The translations under genes and the position numbers were made by a program. From Sterolibacterium sp. (lineage in GTDB: Bacteria; Pseudomonadota; Gammaproteobacteria; Burkholderiales; Rhodocyclaceae), in the NCBI GenBank assembly GCA_028713555.1, contig JAQTOA010000002.1, forward strand, positions 207,482 through 271,481: DNA of 64,000 nt, in the 5' to 3' direction. Positions 51,621 through 61,461 of the stretch are shown piece after piece (the stretch's first letter is position 1; each line of letters opens with the position of its first letter). The notes beneath the pieces were generated by a model, which was not told the DNA's origin, made no database searches, and was given only the letters and a program-made list of their open reading frames with translations.

Positions 51621-52882
51621 TGGCCCACCTCGAATACATCCGCTACGAGCCGCATCGGGCGATGATCGAGTATCGATCCGTCCAGTGGGTGCGTGAAGTG
51701 TCCGTGCGCTCCATCGAGCGCTTGCCCCAAATCTTCTGGAATGACGGGCAGCCTTGGAGCGAGGCCAATCTATGGGCGCTGGAGATGGGTCGCAACCGCG
51801 ACGTGAAGATTAAGACCACCACCAGCCTCATGGAGCATCTGCACAAGTACGCCAACTGGCTTGAACGCGAGCCGATCGATTGGCGTCACTTCCCCAAGAA
51901 TAAAGCCGATCGTGTCCTGGTGCGCTACCGGGGCGAACTGGTGGATAGCCGCGACCGTGGAGAACTCTGCCCATCGACCACGACGGCACGGATGCGTGCC
52001 GTGATCCGCTTTTATCGCTACTGCGCCGGGCACAACTTCATCAGCCGCGATGCCCCCAAATGGCAGGACAAGGTAGCGGTGCTGCGCTATTTCGACACCG
52101 TTGGTTTCGAACGCACCCTGCTGCGGATCACGACGGACATCTCCATCCCGAATCGCGCCCGGCCCGGCGTACGACTTGAGGATGGACTGCTGCCGCTAAC
52201 CTCCGAACACATGATGGAGTTGCTGAGTTTCAGCAGAGCGGAGGCCAGCCAGGAACTTCATCTGATGCTGACCACCGGCTCCTTCACCGGGGCACGGCTC
52301 GGCACCATCACGACCGTGCGTGTTTCTGCGCTTGAACAGGCCATGCGCGACCCAAAGGTTCCGGGCATGTGGATCGTACCGATAGGGCCGGGAACTGGAA
52401 TTGCAACCAAGTTCGACGTGTCCGGCGACCTCATACTGCCCGATCCGCTGATGAAGCAACTGAGGGATTACGCCAGCTCGCGACGGCATATCGACAGGAT
52501 GATCAAGGCCAGCAAGGAAGACAAGTCGCTGCTGTTCCTGACCCGGCACGGCAAGCCGTACAAGCCAACTGCCGTGGACCGGGAAATGGTTGAACTACGC
52601 CGGCATGGGAGGGCCGCCGGATTGAAGTTCCTGCAGAAGTTCAAGTTTCATCAGACGCGAGCCACCTACGGCACATGGCTCATGTCGATCTGCCTGAAGG
52701 TCTCCTCCGTTAAGGCATCAATTGAATTCGTGAAGCGTTCAATGCACCACAAGAACGAAGCAACGACGTTCGGCTACATCACATTCATCGAGCACACCCA
52801 GGCCAAGATCGATGTCGCGAACGCGTTTACAGAAGCGTTCCTCGGCATCAAGAACCGCTTGACAGAGGCAGCCAATGCGTGA
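51620..52882 (+). CDS. tyrosine recombinase/integrase 1 of a multi-recombinase operon
   Basis: ARLGTI (Arg I), HQTRATYGTWL (HxxR), HHKNEATTFGYI (H..Y). Confidence 0.88.
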   Translation: MAHLEYIRYEPHRAMIEYRSVQWVREVSVRSIERLPQIFWNDGQPWSEANLWALEMGRNRDVKIKTTTSLMEHLHKYANWLEREPIDWRHFPKNKADRVLVRYRGELVDSRDRGELCPSTTTARMRAVIRFYRYCAGHNFISRDAPKWQDKVAVLRYFDTVGFERTLLRITTDISIPNRARPGVRLEDGLLPLTSEHMMELLSFSRAEASQELHLMLTTGSFTGARLGTITTVRVSALEQAMRDPKVPGMWIVPIGPGTGIATKFDVSGDLILPDPLMKQLRDYASSRRHIDRMIKASKEDKSLLFLTRHGKPYKPTAVDREMVELRRHGRAAGLKFLQKFKFHQTRATYGTWLMSICLKVSSVKASIEFVKRSMHHKNEATTFGYITFIEHTQAKIDVANAFTEAFLGIKNRLTEAANA

Positions 52883-54605
52883 CCTGAACATCCCCGATCT
52901 AACCTTCCCGATAGTGACCTATGGAAGGATGGAGACGCCTTGGGATCTTCGCACACTGCTTTACATGGGGGGCGCGAAGACATCTCCGAGGACCGTCTTC
53001 AACCAGATCGCAGCGGGCGAACTCGGCCGGCCCATCGTCGAGCGCATCGATTTGGCATTGCGGTTGCACGAAGCCATAAATGCCAACCTGGTGGGTGGAG
53101 GCTCAAAGAGGACGGCTTCCTCGATTCTTAAGCCTCTGAGGTGCTTCTTTGGATGGGCCGACGCGGGCGGACATCCCTTGTCGCTCGAAACGGTCGAGGC
53201 AAAATATCGCTACTGGTGCGACTTCCTGCTGCACCGGGTGAGGCTGCGCGAGATCAAGGAAAATACCGCTTACAGCATGGCCGTTGCGGTATCGAGCGTT
53301 CTTGGCGACGCACTGGATCGCGCGCAGTCCCTGATCTTGACGACCCGCCTCCGTAGTCCAAAGCCGGGATCGCGCGCAGTTGGCATTGCCGCTGACAAGC
53401 AGAATCTTGCCGACACATTCGCGTTCGGTCATCTCTGCCTTGACGTCATCGAGAGCACGCCAGTCGAGGCCATTTGGGGGCGTTTGCCGCTACGGATCCG
53501 GATCCGGTCCGGTAGGGTATTGGAGCAGTGGTCATACCTGATTCCCCCCGAAAATTTGGCCGCGCTCAAACCGGGATACAAGAACAAATCGCATTTCGAA
53601 AGAGCATTACGAAAACGCGCCGCATGGGAGGCCGACCGGACCCTGCGTACGCGCTTTCCGCTAGTCAACCTGCGACTCGAAGCCGAGTTGCTGGTGTTCA
53701 TGGCCCAGACCGGGAAGAATCTGGCACAGGCGCATCAATTGAGAAAAACCCAGTTCAGTTACAAGAGCACCATCGATGGCTATGAGGTGCGCGACTACAA
53801 GCAGCGCAGGCAAGGCGAGGTCCTGTTCGAAATTTTTGCTGAATACAGGACCCATTTCGACCGCTACCTCGCATGGCGCGATCAGGTGTTCGCCGGCGAG
53901 CCGACCGACCGCGTGTTCCCGTTTGTACGGCAGAAGGGGGCCGCCGAATCAACGGCTCCAGATTTCGATCAACTCAGGCGCAGAATCTGCACATCCTCCG
54001 GCATTCCCTTCGTTGGCCCGCAAAAACTCCGCAAGACCCGTGTGAACTGGCTGTTGCGCCAGTCCTGCGACCCCGATCAGACGGCCGAGATGGACCAGCA
54101 CACTAAGCAAACGCTGCTGCGCATCTATGACCAGCCGAGCCTGCAACGTGCCCAAGTGGAAATTATCCAATTCTGGAGAAAATGTGATCCGAGGCTTGGG
54201 GGTGATCCGCTGCCTTGCCCAGCTCCGGGGGTCTGCGACGGCGTACCCAAGGCGATTCCCGATCTCCCAGTGGAGGCTTCAAAGCCGGATTGCACCCACC
54301 CTGCGGGGTGCCTCTTCTGCGACCACCACAGAGATATCGACAGCGAGGACTATGTGTGGTCGGCTGCCAGCATGCGGCACCTCAATACCCTCATCCTGGC
54401 AGGCTTCCGACCCGTAAAGAAGGGGAAGGCCGACGCGGCACGCCACGTCGAACTCGCCATCGAGGTGCTGACGGCGAAGCTAAAGTGGTTCCGGGAGTCG
54501 AACCACAAGCGCAAGCATTGGGTCGAGGAAGCGATGGAACGGATCGAGGAAAGCGCCTTTCATCCCCATTGGCGCCACCTGATTGAGAGCGCGGAAGGAG
54601 TCTGA
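52875..54605 (+). CDS. tyrosine-recombinase-like protein 2
   Basis: TGKNLAQAHQLR at the Arg I position, KLRKTRVNWLLRQ, QHTKQTLLRIYDQPS; C-terminal CTHPAGCLFCDHHRDIDSEDYVWS Cys cluster. Confidence 0.75.
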   Translation: MRDLNIPDLTFPIVTYGRMETPWDLRTLLYMGGAKTSPRTVFNQIAAGELGRPIVERIDLALRLHEAINANLVGGGSKRTASSILKPLRCFFGWADAGGHPLSLETVEAKYRYWCDFLLHRVRLREIKENTAYSMAVAVSSVLGDALDRAQSLILTTRLRSPKPGSRAVGIAADKQNLADTFAFGHLCLDVIESTPVEAIWGRLPLRIRIRSGRVLEQWSYLIPPENLAALKPGYKNKSHFERALRKRAAWEADRTLRTRFPLVNLRLEAELLVFMAQTGKNLAQAHQLRKTQFSYKSTIDGYEVRDYKQRRQGEVLFEIFAEYRTHFDRYLAWRDQVFAGEPTDRVFPFVRQKGAAESTAPDFDQLRRRICTSSGIPFVGPQKLRKTRVNWLLRQSCDPDQTAEMDQHTKQTLLRIYDQPSLQRAQVEIIQFWRKCDPRLGGDPLPCPAPGVCDGVPKAIPDLPVEASKPDCTHPAGCLFCDHHRDIDSEDYVWSAASMRHLNTLILAGFRPVKKGKADAARHVELAIEVLTAKLKWFRESNHKRKHWVEEAMERIEESAFHPHWRHLIESAEGV

Positions 54606-54606
54606 C

Positions 54607-56658
54607 ATGCACGTTAGCCTGGATCAGTTTGGATTGGCGATTGAAACGCCGCTGGCGGTACCGACGTCGCGCTGCTACCGTCCTCCCAGCTGGCCTCCTC
54701 CTCGGGGTTGGGTTTGCATAGAGGATCAATATGGCAATGAAGTTGCAAAGTGGGAAGATCACATTTGGCCCTTTTATCCTTGGACCGGAAATAATGACTC
54801 GTCGATCAATTTCGGCGACGGCCCGCAACTCAACTCCAGATCACACCAAATCGATCCGGCCAATGCCGACATTCTCCGGGAACTGGTGGGGTGGCGACTC
54901 TGGGGGCCACGCGGAGCGAAAAATATTTCCTCGCTCCTGACTGGCTTCGTTGAGCCCATCAGGAAAGTCATCGCCCTGTGTAGCCAACACAAAATCCTCG
55001 TCTCCAACCTGTCCCGTTATCCGGCACTGATTGAAGAGGTCGCCCGATCAATGGCTCCGAGCTCTTTTGCAAAGGTGGTTGCGGAACTGGATCGGCTAAG
55101 GGATGCGCGTGAGTTTCTCGGGTTCGAACTCCTCGATCAAGCGGGTATCCAGCGTCTGAAGGCCGCCCAGCCCGATCATAACCCCGGGCAAACCGAATAC
55201 ATCCCGTCGAGGATCTGGACCTGTTTCGTCATGCGTCTGAAGGAGTGCCTGGACGACTACCTGGCGCACCAGCAGCAGATCGAAGCGTGCTTCGCTTTCT
55301 GTGTGGACGCGTATGAAAAGAACGGCGTCAAGGAAGACCGGATGGGCAAGAAGCAAAGCAAGCGTATCCCCTTTCAAAACCCAACAGGACGTTTGACCGG
55401 CAAGCGCTCCGGTATCGCCTATCTTGGTCCATTCGGGGATACGGCGCAGCGGTTCGGGATCAGGGACGCTCTGGAGCGGTGGGTTGGTAGACTGGAGGGT
55501 GGTCGCGGCATTGCAGCGTTTAGCAAATATTTGTCCCTGATCCAATACGCGGGCTTGGCCGATGTGTTGAGCTTCACCTTGATGCGGGTCGCGGAAGGCG
55601 TCAGTATTCGCAAGAATTGCCTCGTTTGGCATGACGACGCGGTGTACGGCCTAATCCCCCTGATTCAGGCTGAGACGACCAAGACCGACCCGGACGAGAA
55701 CGCCCTGTGGATCACCAGCCCGAGTGTCGAGCCGGCGATCCGCGCTTTGAACTCCGTGGCGAGAATGAGGCTTTCTTGCGTGGGGGAATGGACGGATGCC
55801 GGCAATCATTATCTAATCAACGATCCCGTTGAGCCCTGGTCCAGGCCGAAGAAAGCCGAAATGGGACTACGTCCAAGGGCTAGAGACTTAAACGAGGTCG
55901 TCTCCAAGTTGTTTCCGGGACCGTTCGACCTCCAACAATTAACCATCACAGAAGAAGATCTCAAGATTGCCCGCGCCGTTAGCCCGACGCTGAATCGGGA
56001 TCTGTTTCAGGTCGGCACGCCTTGGCGCTTGGCTTGGCACCAGCTCCGCCGCACAGGGGCAGTCAACATGTTTGCCTCCGGTGACATCAGCGATTCCTCG
56101 ATGCAGCTTCAGATGAAGCACCTGACCCGCTGGATGCCGCTCTACTATGGGCGCGGCAATACGAGTCTCCATCTCAACGAAGCGACCCGCGTCCTCCTTG
56201 TGAACGCACAGTACGAGGCCATGGGGCGGCAACTCGCGGCAGTTCAAACGGATCGTTTCGTAAGCCCTTACGGAGATGACCACAAGGAGAAACTCCTCTC
56301 CTCAGCGAGCGACGAAACCCCGGTGAACCTCATCAGCGAGGACGATGCAGCGAGTTACGAGAAGGCCGCACGACAGTACCATATCAGCTTCCGCCGGACG
56401 GTACTCGGCGGCTGCATGAAGAATGGCGCATGCGACGGGGACTGCGTTTCGTCGGTTGGCGATTGCGCGGGTGGCGACGGCAAGGAGCCCTGTAGCAATG
56501 TGCTGTTTGATCGTAACCGCGCCGAGTCCAATCAGATTCGTCTGGATGGCGTGGTCAAGCAGCTTGAGATAACACCGCCCGACACGCCGAGGTATCGGCA
56601 TCTTGAACAGGAACGGCGCGGATTGGAGAACTACTTTGTTTACATCAACCGACCCTAG
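54607..56658 (+). CDS. tyrosine-recombinase-like protein 3
   Basis: LMRVAEGVSIR, WHQLRRTGAVNMF (HxLR), MKHLTRWMPLYYGRG (H..Y); Cys-rich C-terminus GGCMKNGACDGDCVSSVGDC. Confidence 0.75.
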   Translation: MHVSLDQFGLAIETPLAVPTSRCYRPPSWPPPRGWVCIEDQYGNEVAKWEDHIWPFYPWTGNNDSSINFGDGPQLNSRSHQIDPANADILRELVGWRLWGPRGAKNISSLLTGFVEPIRKVIALCSQHKILVSNLSRYPALIEEVARSMAPSSFAKVVAELDRLRDAREFLGFELLDQAGIQRLKAAQPDHNPGQTEYIPSRIWTCFVMRLKECLDDYLAHQQQIEACFAFCVDAYEKNGVKEDRMGKKQSKRIPFQNPTGRLTGKRSGIAYLGPFGDTAQRFGIRDALERWVGRLEGGRGIAAFSKYLSLIQYAGLADVLSFTLMRVAEGVSIRKNCLVWHDDAVYGLIPLIQAETTKTDPDENALWITSPSVEPAIRALNSVARMRLSCVGEWTDAGNHYLINDPVEPWSRPKKAEMGLRPRARDLNEVVSKLFPGPFDLQQLTITEEDLKIARAVSPTLNRDLFQVGTPWRLAWHQLRRTGAVNMFASGDISDSSMQLQMKHLTRWMPLYYGRGNTSLHLNEATRVLLVNAQYEAMGRQLAAVQTDRFVSPYGDDHKEKLLSSASDETPVNLISEDDAASYEKAARQYHISFRRTVLGGCMKNGACDGDCVSSVGDCAGGDGKEPCSNVLFDRNRAESNQIRLDGVVKQLEITPPDTPRYRHLEQERRGLENYFVYINRP

Positions 56659-57091
56659 CCAAGCGTCCGGAGCGGAGAAGCGCTTTCGCGATGCATTCGA
56701 GCGGCTAAAGCTCGGAGTCCCCCAGGTGTTGCCCAAGGGAACGCCGGTCAGCCAAAACAACGTTGCCAAGGAAGCTGCTTGCGATCCAAGCGCGTTGCGT
56801 AAGGCCCGCTTCCCCTTGCTGGTGTTTGAGATTCAGGAATGGATCGAGGCCCACAAAGGTGAGCAACCGGGTTCTGAGCGTCAGAAACTGCTCAAACAGC
56901 GCCGAAAGAACCGGAATACCCGTGACACCATTGCCGACCTCAAGCAGCAACGAGACGTAGCTGCCGGCCTACTCGCTGATGCTAACCTGCGAATCGTTGA
57001 ACTGTCGGAACAACTCGCGGAGGTGCAGGCCCGGTTGGACGAATATCAGCCGTCTGCTCGGGTTCTGGACCTGCCAAAGAAGGGCGAATGA
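56603..57091 (+). CDS. small helical/coiled-coil accessory protein of the recombinase operon (true start possibly TTG about 56636)
   Basis: Overlaps recombinase 3; helical C-terminus NTRDTIADLKQQRDVAAGLLADANLRIVELSEQLAEVQARLDEY; N-terminus VSQNNVAKEAACDPSALRKARFPLL HTH-like. Confidence 0.7.
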   Translation: MNRNGADWRTTLFTSTDPSQASGAEKRFRDAFERLKLGVPQVLPKGTPVSQNNVAKEAACDPSALRKARFPLLVFEIQEWIEAHKGEQPGSERQKLLKQRRKNRNTRDTIADLKQQRDVAAGLLADANLRIVELSEQLAEVQARLDEYQPSARVLDLPKKGE

Positions 57092-57548
57092 GTAGGCTCT
57101 CCGGATCCTGTGATGGATAATTCGTTGTGCTGCGCACAGTGTCGTCAGGTTGCAGCTTTGGTTAGACCGGAGGTTTCAGTTCCATTTCCAGACGTTCGAG
57201 GACGCCATTCTATACGCATAATTGGCGTTAGTTCCAGCCAGTTTGAACGGCTGCTTTGCGGCAACGAATCTGAAAATGCCGCTGACTCTTGCCGCCATCA
57301 AGCCGTCATAGACTTTGAGGTTTTGTGGGACCGCTTCACATCCAGCTGCGGTCATCGGAGACCATGCGCGGCGGCAAGTCACTGATTCCGATTTGAACGG
57401 CTGCTCCTTGATAATCTCGATGTCTCAGCCCGAACGAGGCTGTGTGAAATCCGACGAAAAGGGTGGTTCACATAAGCAAGCAGTACAGTTACCACGAGGC
57501 AGGTGACGACGATGTCGAACATGAGTAACTGATCTATATGAATTCCGG

Positions 57549-57938
57549 TTAAACGTCCGGCTTGCCTCCCTCACTGTCCTGGCCCGCGATGATCTGTTTG
57601 AGGCCAACGTAGGAAGTCATCTCAGTTGTCTCGGACTCTGCGGAAATAACCTGCGGATGAAGGATTTGGGTTCTGGCCTTCATTTCGTCGCAGATTTGTT
57701 CCAATTCCGTTATACGTTTCCGCTGACGGTTAAGCGTCCATTGTTTGCGTAGCGTAGATGGCGTTGAGACCAACGCGATGATGAAACCACCGGCAGCGAT
57801 GGCCAACAAGATTACCAGCGCCAATGAGCTCTCGAAGTTCCAGAACAGAAAAGTGACTGTCACGGAAACATTGTTCTGCAGCGCAAAAATGACGCCGCAT
57901 GCAGCGATGAGCATCCCGGTAATAATGAGTAGTTGCAT
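57549..57938 (-). CDS. LapA-domain (DUF1049) membrane protein
   Basis: FALQNNVSVTVTFLFWNFESSLALVILLAIAAGGFI. Confidence 0.85.
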   Translation of the reverse strand: MQLLIITGMLIAACGVIFALQNNVSVTVTFLFWNFESSLALVILLAIAAGGFIIALVSTPSTLRKQWTLNRQRKRITELEQICDEMKARTQILHPQVISAESETTEMTSYVGLKQIIAGQDSEGGKPDV

Positions 57939-57953
57939 GGTGATTTAATACCT

Positions 57954-58223
57954 CTAACTTTTGGACTGGCTCGTCGCAGTGAAGGGTTTAAAGCGGATAC
58001 TGCTTTTACCTCTTTCCTTTACTTCATACATCAATTCATCGGCTGCTTTCAGCATGTCAGGGAATAAACGATCAGATTCCCTGAACCATGCTACACCGAT
58101 GCTTCCACTTACCAGTGGGAATTCTTCAAGCGCAGTGTTAACTGCAATGGAAATCTTCCGACCTGCTTCGACAGCCGCGTCGGATGCATGAATAAAGGGC
58201 GACAAGACGAAAGACCGGTTCAT
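57954..58223 (-). pseudogene. N-terminally truncated GGDEF-domain fragment
   Basis: VSGSIGVAWFRESDRLFPDMLKAADELMYEVKERGKSSIRF matches the C-terminal part of diguanylate cyclase domains; no GGDEF signature upstream. Confidence 0.7.
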
Positions 58224-58329
58224 TCGGGGATTACCTCCTGCGGATATTGTGGTTTCGATGGATATCCATCTCGGATCGCACTGACTGGAAGAGTTCCACT
58301 TGTCTGATTATGTCTTGGGAAAAGTAATG

Positions 58330-58959
58330 TCATCGCCACAGGCTCAAGGGAGGAGCGGTAACCACGGCGCGAAGAATGTCACTGCGCGAGACGAAACCTG
58401 CCAGATGCCCCGCATCATTGACGATGGGCACTCCAGCTACTCCATACTCCAACATGACGGCGGCGATGCGGCGAATGTCGGTCACGGACGCGGCAGCGAC
58501 TACTGGCGTGGTCATAACGTCACTCACTTGGCGTTGCAGGGTTTCGATGATCCGATCGCCATCGATATTGATGGCCGTCAGCAAATCACGTTCGCTGACA
58601 ATGCCAACCAGCCGACCTGTCGCATCGACCACGGGCGCCTGATAGATGTGCTTCTCACGCAGTACGCGCCAAGCCTGAGCTACGGCATCGCTCGATTTCA
58701 GTGTGATCACTGAACCAGTCATTATCTGCGCAGCATGGTAAAGCGGTCCGCGGTCGAGGTCGCCGTACAGCATCTGACGGTAGGTGCGTATCGCTTCGTC
58801 CCGTGGGCCTGGCCTTGTTGTCGCTTCGATTGAGAGATCCTCACCATCCAGGGCAATGGGGCGCACACGGCTCACGCTCTGCGCTTGGCGCACGCGAGGC
58901 ATCGATTCCAACGTACCGCTGAAGACTGGACCGCTGATGCCATAGATTGAGAACATCAA
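58330..58959 (-). CDS. CBS-domain protein
   Basis: Two CBS repeats: VVDATGRLVGIVSERDLL and IVNDAGHLAGFVSRSDIL. Confidence 0.9.
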   Translation of the reverse strand: MMFSIYGISGPVFSGTLESMPRVRQAQSVSRVRPIALDGEDLSIEATTRPGPRDEAIRTYRQMLYGDLDRGPLYHAAQIMTGSVITLKSSDAVAQAWRVLREKHIYQAPVVDATGRLVGIVSERDLLTAINIDGDRIIETLQRQVSDVMTTPVVAAASVTDIRRIAAVMLEYGVAGVPIVNDAGHLAGFVSRSDILRAVVTAPPLSLWR

Positions 58960-59294
58960 TTGGACTCCTGTCGTATCTGCATCGTCGTATGGTATCGATG
59001 CACTACTCGCAACACCAGTTTGCGTACCTCGTCCAAGAATAGGGTAATCGATGCGACTAGCGTGCCCATGTCGATTCGATAGTCATCAGGTCGAACGTGT
59101 TGAAAATGGCCTGAACTGGTCGAGAAACATGGGCAATGCAGGGTGCGGCGGCTTTTCGGCGAGGCAGTTCTGGCTATAACTTGCTATGCGTACGGATGCT
59201 TCGCCCGCATCCTGGCCACATGCGCAGTCACAGCCAAGGATGGCAGCGGATAGAGCGTGCCAGGGTTGGGCCGCAAGAGTAAGCATCACGTCTC

Positions 59295-60260
59295 TCATAG
59301 AGGCAGCGGACGTTGGTTGCTGGCGGCGAGAGTGGCCAACACGAACCCGCCGTAGAGACCAAGCAGCAGAATTCCCCGACCGAGAGAGATCATGCCGGCT
59401 CGATTGGGAAGCAGCAGCAGCAATCCGGCGACGCCGCAGACCAGGGTCACAACGATTTCGTTTAGTGGCGCTGCGATGGGATGAATGCTTGCAGCAATAC
59501 CGACGATCGCCAGACCATTGAAGAGATTGCTGCCGATCAGGGTGCCGACGCCAACGTCGTCGTGACCGCGCAGGCGTGCCAGTAGCATGGTGACCAGTTC
59601 CGGCAAGGAAGTGCCGATGGCGACCACGAGCACGCCGATTACATAGCTATTGACCTGGAAGGTCGCCGCGATGCCGGTGGCACCGAGGACAAACAGTCGA
59701 CCTGCGATGATCAGGGCACCCAGACCGAGCACCCCAAGCACCAGCGTCAGCCACGGAGCAAGTCCGGTATTTGCGGGTGGCTCACCGGACTTGCTTGCTC
59801 GGTGGCGCAAGGCTGCGCGCAGAGTGAATCCCAGCCAGATTGCAAACACGAGCAGCAGTATCGCGCCTTCGCCGCGCGCGATGCGCCCGTCCAGCGCGAA
59901 AACCAGCGTCAGGAAAGGCACTGCCAGGGCAAGCGCAAAATCGTGGTGGAATTCCTTGCGCGGGAATCGTATCGCTCCGAACAGCAAGGCCAGGCCGAAG
60001 ATCAGGGCGATGTTGAAGACGTTGCTGCCCAGCGCATCGCCCAGACCGATCTCGGGAGTACCCGAGACCGCCGCAATGGTGGAAACAGTCAGTTCCGGGC
60101 TGGAAGTGGCAAACGCCGCCAGCGTAGTCGCGGCCACCGCCCTGGGCACCCGCAGGTGCGCGGCGGCGCCGAGGATGGACTTAAGAAAAGCCTCGCCGCC
60201 GACCGCGGCCAGCACTACGGCACCGATCAGGGCGGCGAGATCGCTGGCGGCAATGGGCAT
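59295..60260 (-). CDS. CaCA-family sodium/calcium exchanger (YrbG-like)
   Basis: FATSSPELTVSTIAAVSGTPEIGLGDALGSNVFNIALI; AIGTSLPELVTMLLARLRGHDDVGVGTLIGSNLFN. Confidence 0.92.
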   Translation of the reverse strand: MPIAASDLAALIGAVVLAAVGGEAFLKSILGAAAHLRVPRAVAATTLAAFATSSPELTVSTIAAVSGTPEIGLGDALGSNVFNIALIFGLALLFGAIRFPRKEFHHDFALALAVPFLTLVFALDGRIARGEGAILLLVFAIWLGFTLRAALRHRASKSGEPPANTGLAPWLTLVLGVLGLGALIIAGRLFVLGATGIAATFQVNSYVIGVLVVAIGTSLPELVTMLLARLRGHDDVGVGTLIGSNLFNGLAIVGIAASIHPIAAPLNEIVVTLVCGVAGLLLLLPNRAGMISLGRGILLLGLYGGFVLATLAASNQRPLPL

Positions 60261-60274
60261 GATAGGCTCCAGGC

Positions 60275-60955
60275 TCAGTCACTGCTGTTCATAAAACCGA
60301 GCAGATGCAACAGGCTGGTGAAAAGGTTGAAGATCGAGACGAACAGGGTCACGGTGGCCATCACGTAGTTGGTCTCGCCGCCGTGAATGATATTGCTAGT
60401 TTCGTAGAGGATCAGGCCCGACATCAGCAGCACGAAGGCGGCGGATACGGTCAGCGACAGCGCCGGAATCTCGAAGAAGATTGCGGCAAGGCCGGCGAGG
60501 AAGGCGAGCAGGATGCCCACCATCAGGAACCCGCCCATGAAGCTGAAATCCTTGCGCGTGGTCAGCGCGTAGCCGGACAGGCCAAGGAAGATTGCAGCGG
60601 TGCCGGCCATGGCCATCATTACCGTCTGGCCGCCGTTGGGCAGTGCGAGGTAATGGCTGACGATGGGACCGAGCGTATAGCCCATGAAGCCGGTCAGCGC
60701 GAACACCGATACCAGGCCCCAGCCACTATTGCGTAGCTTGGTGGTGGCGAACAGCAAACCGAAGTAACCAACCAGGGTAATAATTAGCCCGGGATGCGGC
60801 AGTTTGAGTGCCACGGAAACGGCAGCGGTGATAGCAGCGAATAGCAGCGTCATCGACAGCAGCATGTAGGTGTTGCGGATCACCTTGTTGGTGGCCAGGG
60901 CGGATTCGGTCCCGCCGCGAGGCAGGGCAATCGCTTGAATTTTCGAGGTGGTCAT
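60275..60955 (-). CDS. Bax inhibitor-1/YccA family protein
   Basis: 7-TM ORF; FVLLMSGLILYETSNIIHGGETNYVMATVTLFVSIFNLFTSLLHLLG. Confidence 0.93.
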   Translation of the reverse strand: MTTSKIQAIALPRGGTESALATNKVIRNTYMLLSMTLLFAAITAAVSVALKLPHPGLIITLVGYFGLLFATTKLRNSGWGLVSVFALTGFMGYTLGPIVSHYLALPNGGQTVMMAMAGTAAIFLGLSGYALTTRKDFSFMGGFLMVGILLAFLAGLAAIFFEIPALSLTVSAAFVLLMSGLILYETSNIIHGGETNYVMATVTLFVSIFNLFTSLLHLLGFMNSSD

Positions 60956-60984
60956 GTGAGTCTCCTATAGATAATTCTGATGGA

Positions 60985-61341
60985 TCAGGCTTCGGCCAAC
61001 AACAGCGTACTCTGTCGCATTCCGTTCCGGTCGATTTTCACAATCCGGGACAATTGACGTGAGACACTTTGGTGCAGCCGATCGGTTGCGCGATCGATCG
61101 CTTGCGTGATGTTAGTTCCCAAGTCCTCGATAACGATCACTGAGTCATTCTTCAGCGTGACCATGACGCGACAAAGTTTATCCACGCCGCCACGGTCGGG
61201 ACCGTTGGTGTCGGTAAGGCGCATAGTCGTTTCCTGGATGGCGTGCGCAAAGCGCGAGAGCGCAACATCCAGCTTGTGCTTTGCATAACGGCGCAACGCC
61301 GAAGATATTGGCAGGTTCTTCACTTGAATTTGAACTTGCAT
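60985..61341 (-). CDS. HPF/RaiA-family ribosome-associated protein
   Basis: MQVQIQVKNLPISSALRRYAKHKLDVALSRFAHAI...AIDRATDRLHQSVSRQL. Confidence 0.8.
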   Translation of the reverse strand: MQVQIQVKNLPISSALRRYAKHKLDVALSRFAHAIQETTMRLTDTNGPDRGGVDKLCRVMVTLKNDSVIVIEDLGTNITQAIDRATDRLHQSVSRQLSRIVKIDRNGMRQSTLLLAEA

Positions 61342-61461
61342 GTTTTATCTCCTGAATGCCGCAGCACGTGCTGCGTAGTGGCAATGTAGCGGAGATCGTA
61401 TATCCGGAATAGTCGTATTATTGGTAACTACTATACGATAATCTCGTAGTATTATTGGCTA

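Noticed and set aside
57110-57385. 91-aa ORF after the recombinase operon
   Set aside because: No recognisable motif, no good RBS, overlaps repeated non-coding-looking DNA; not called.
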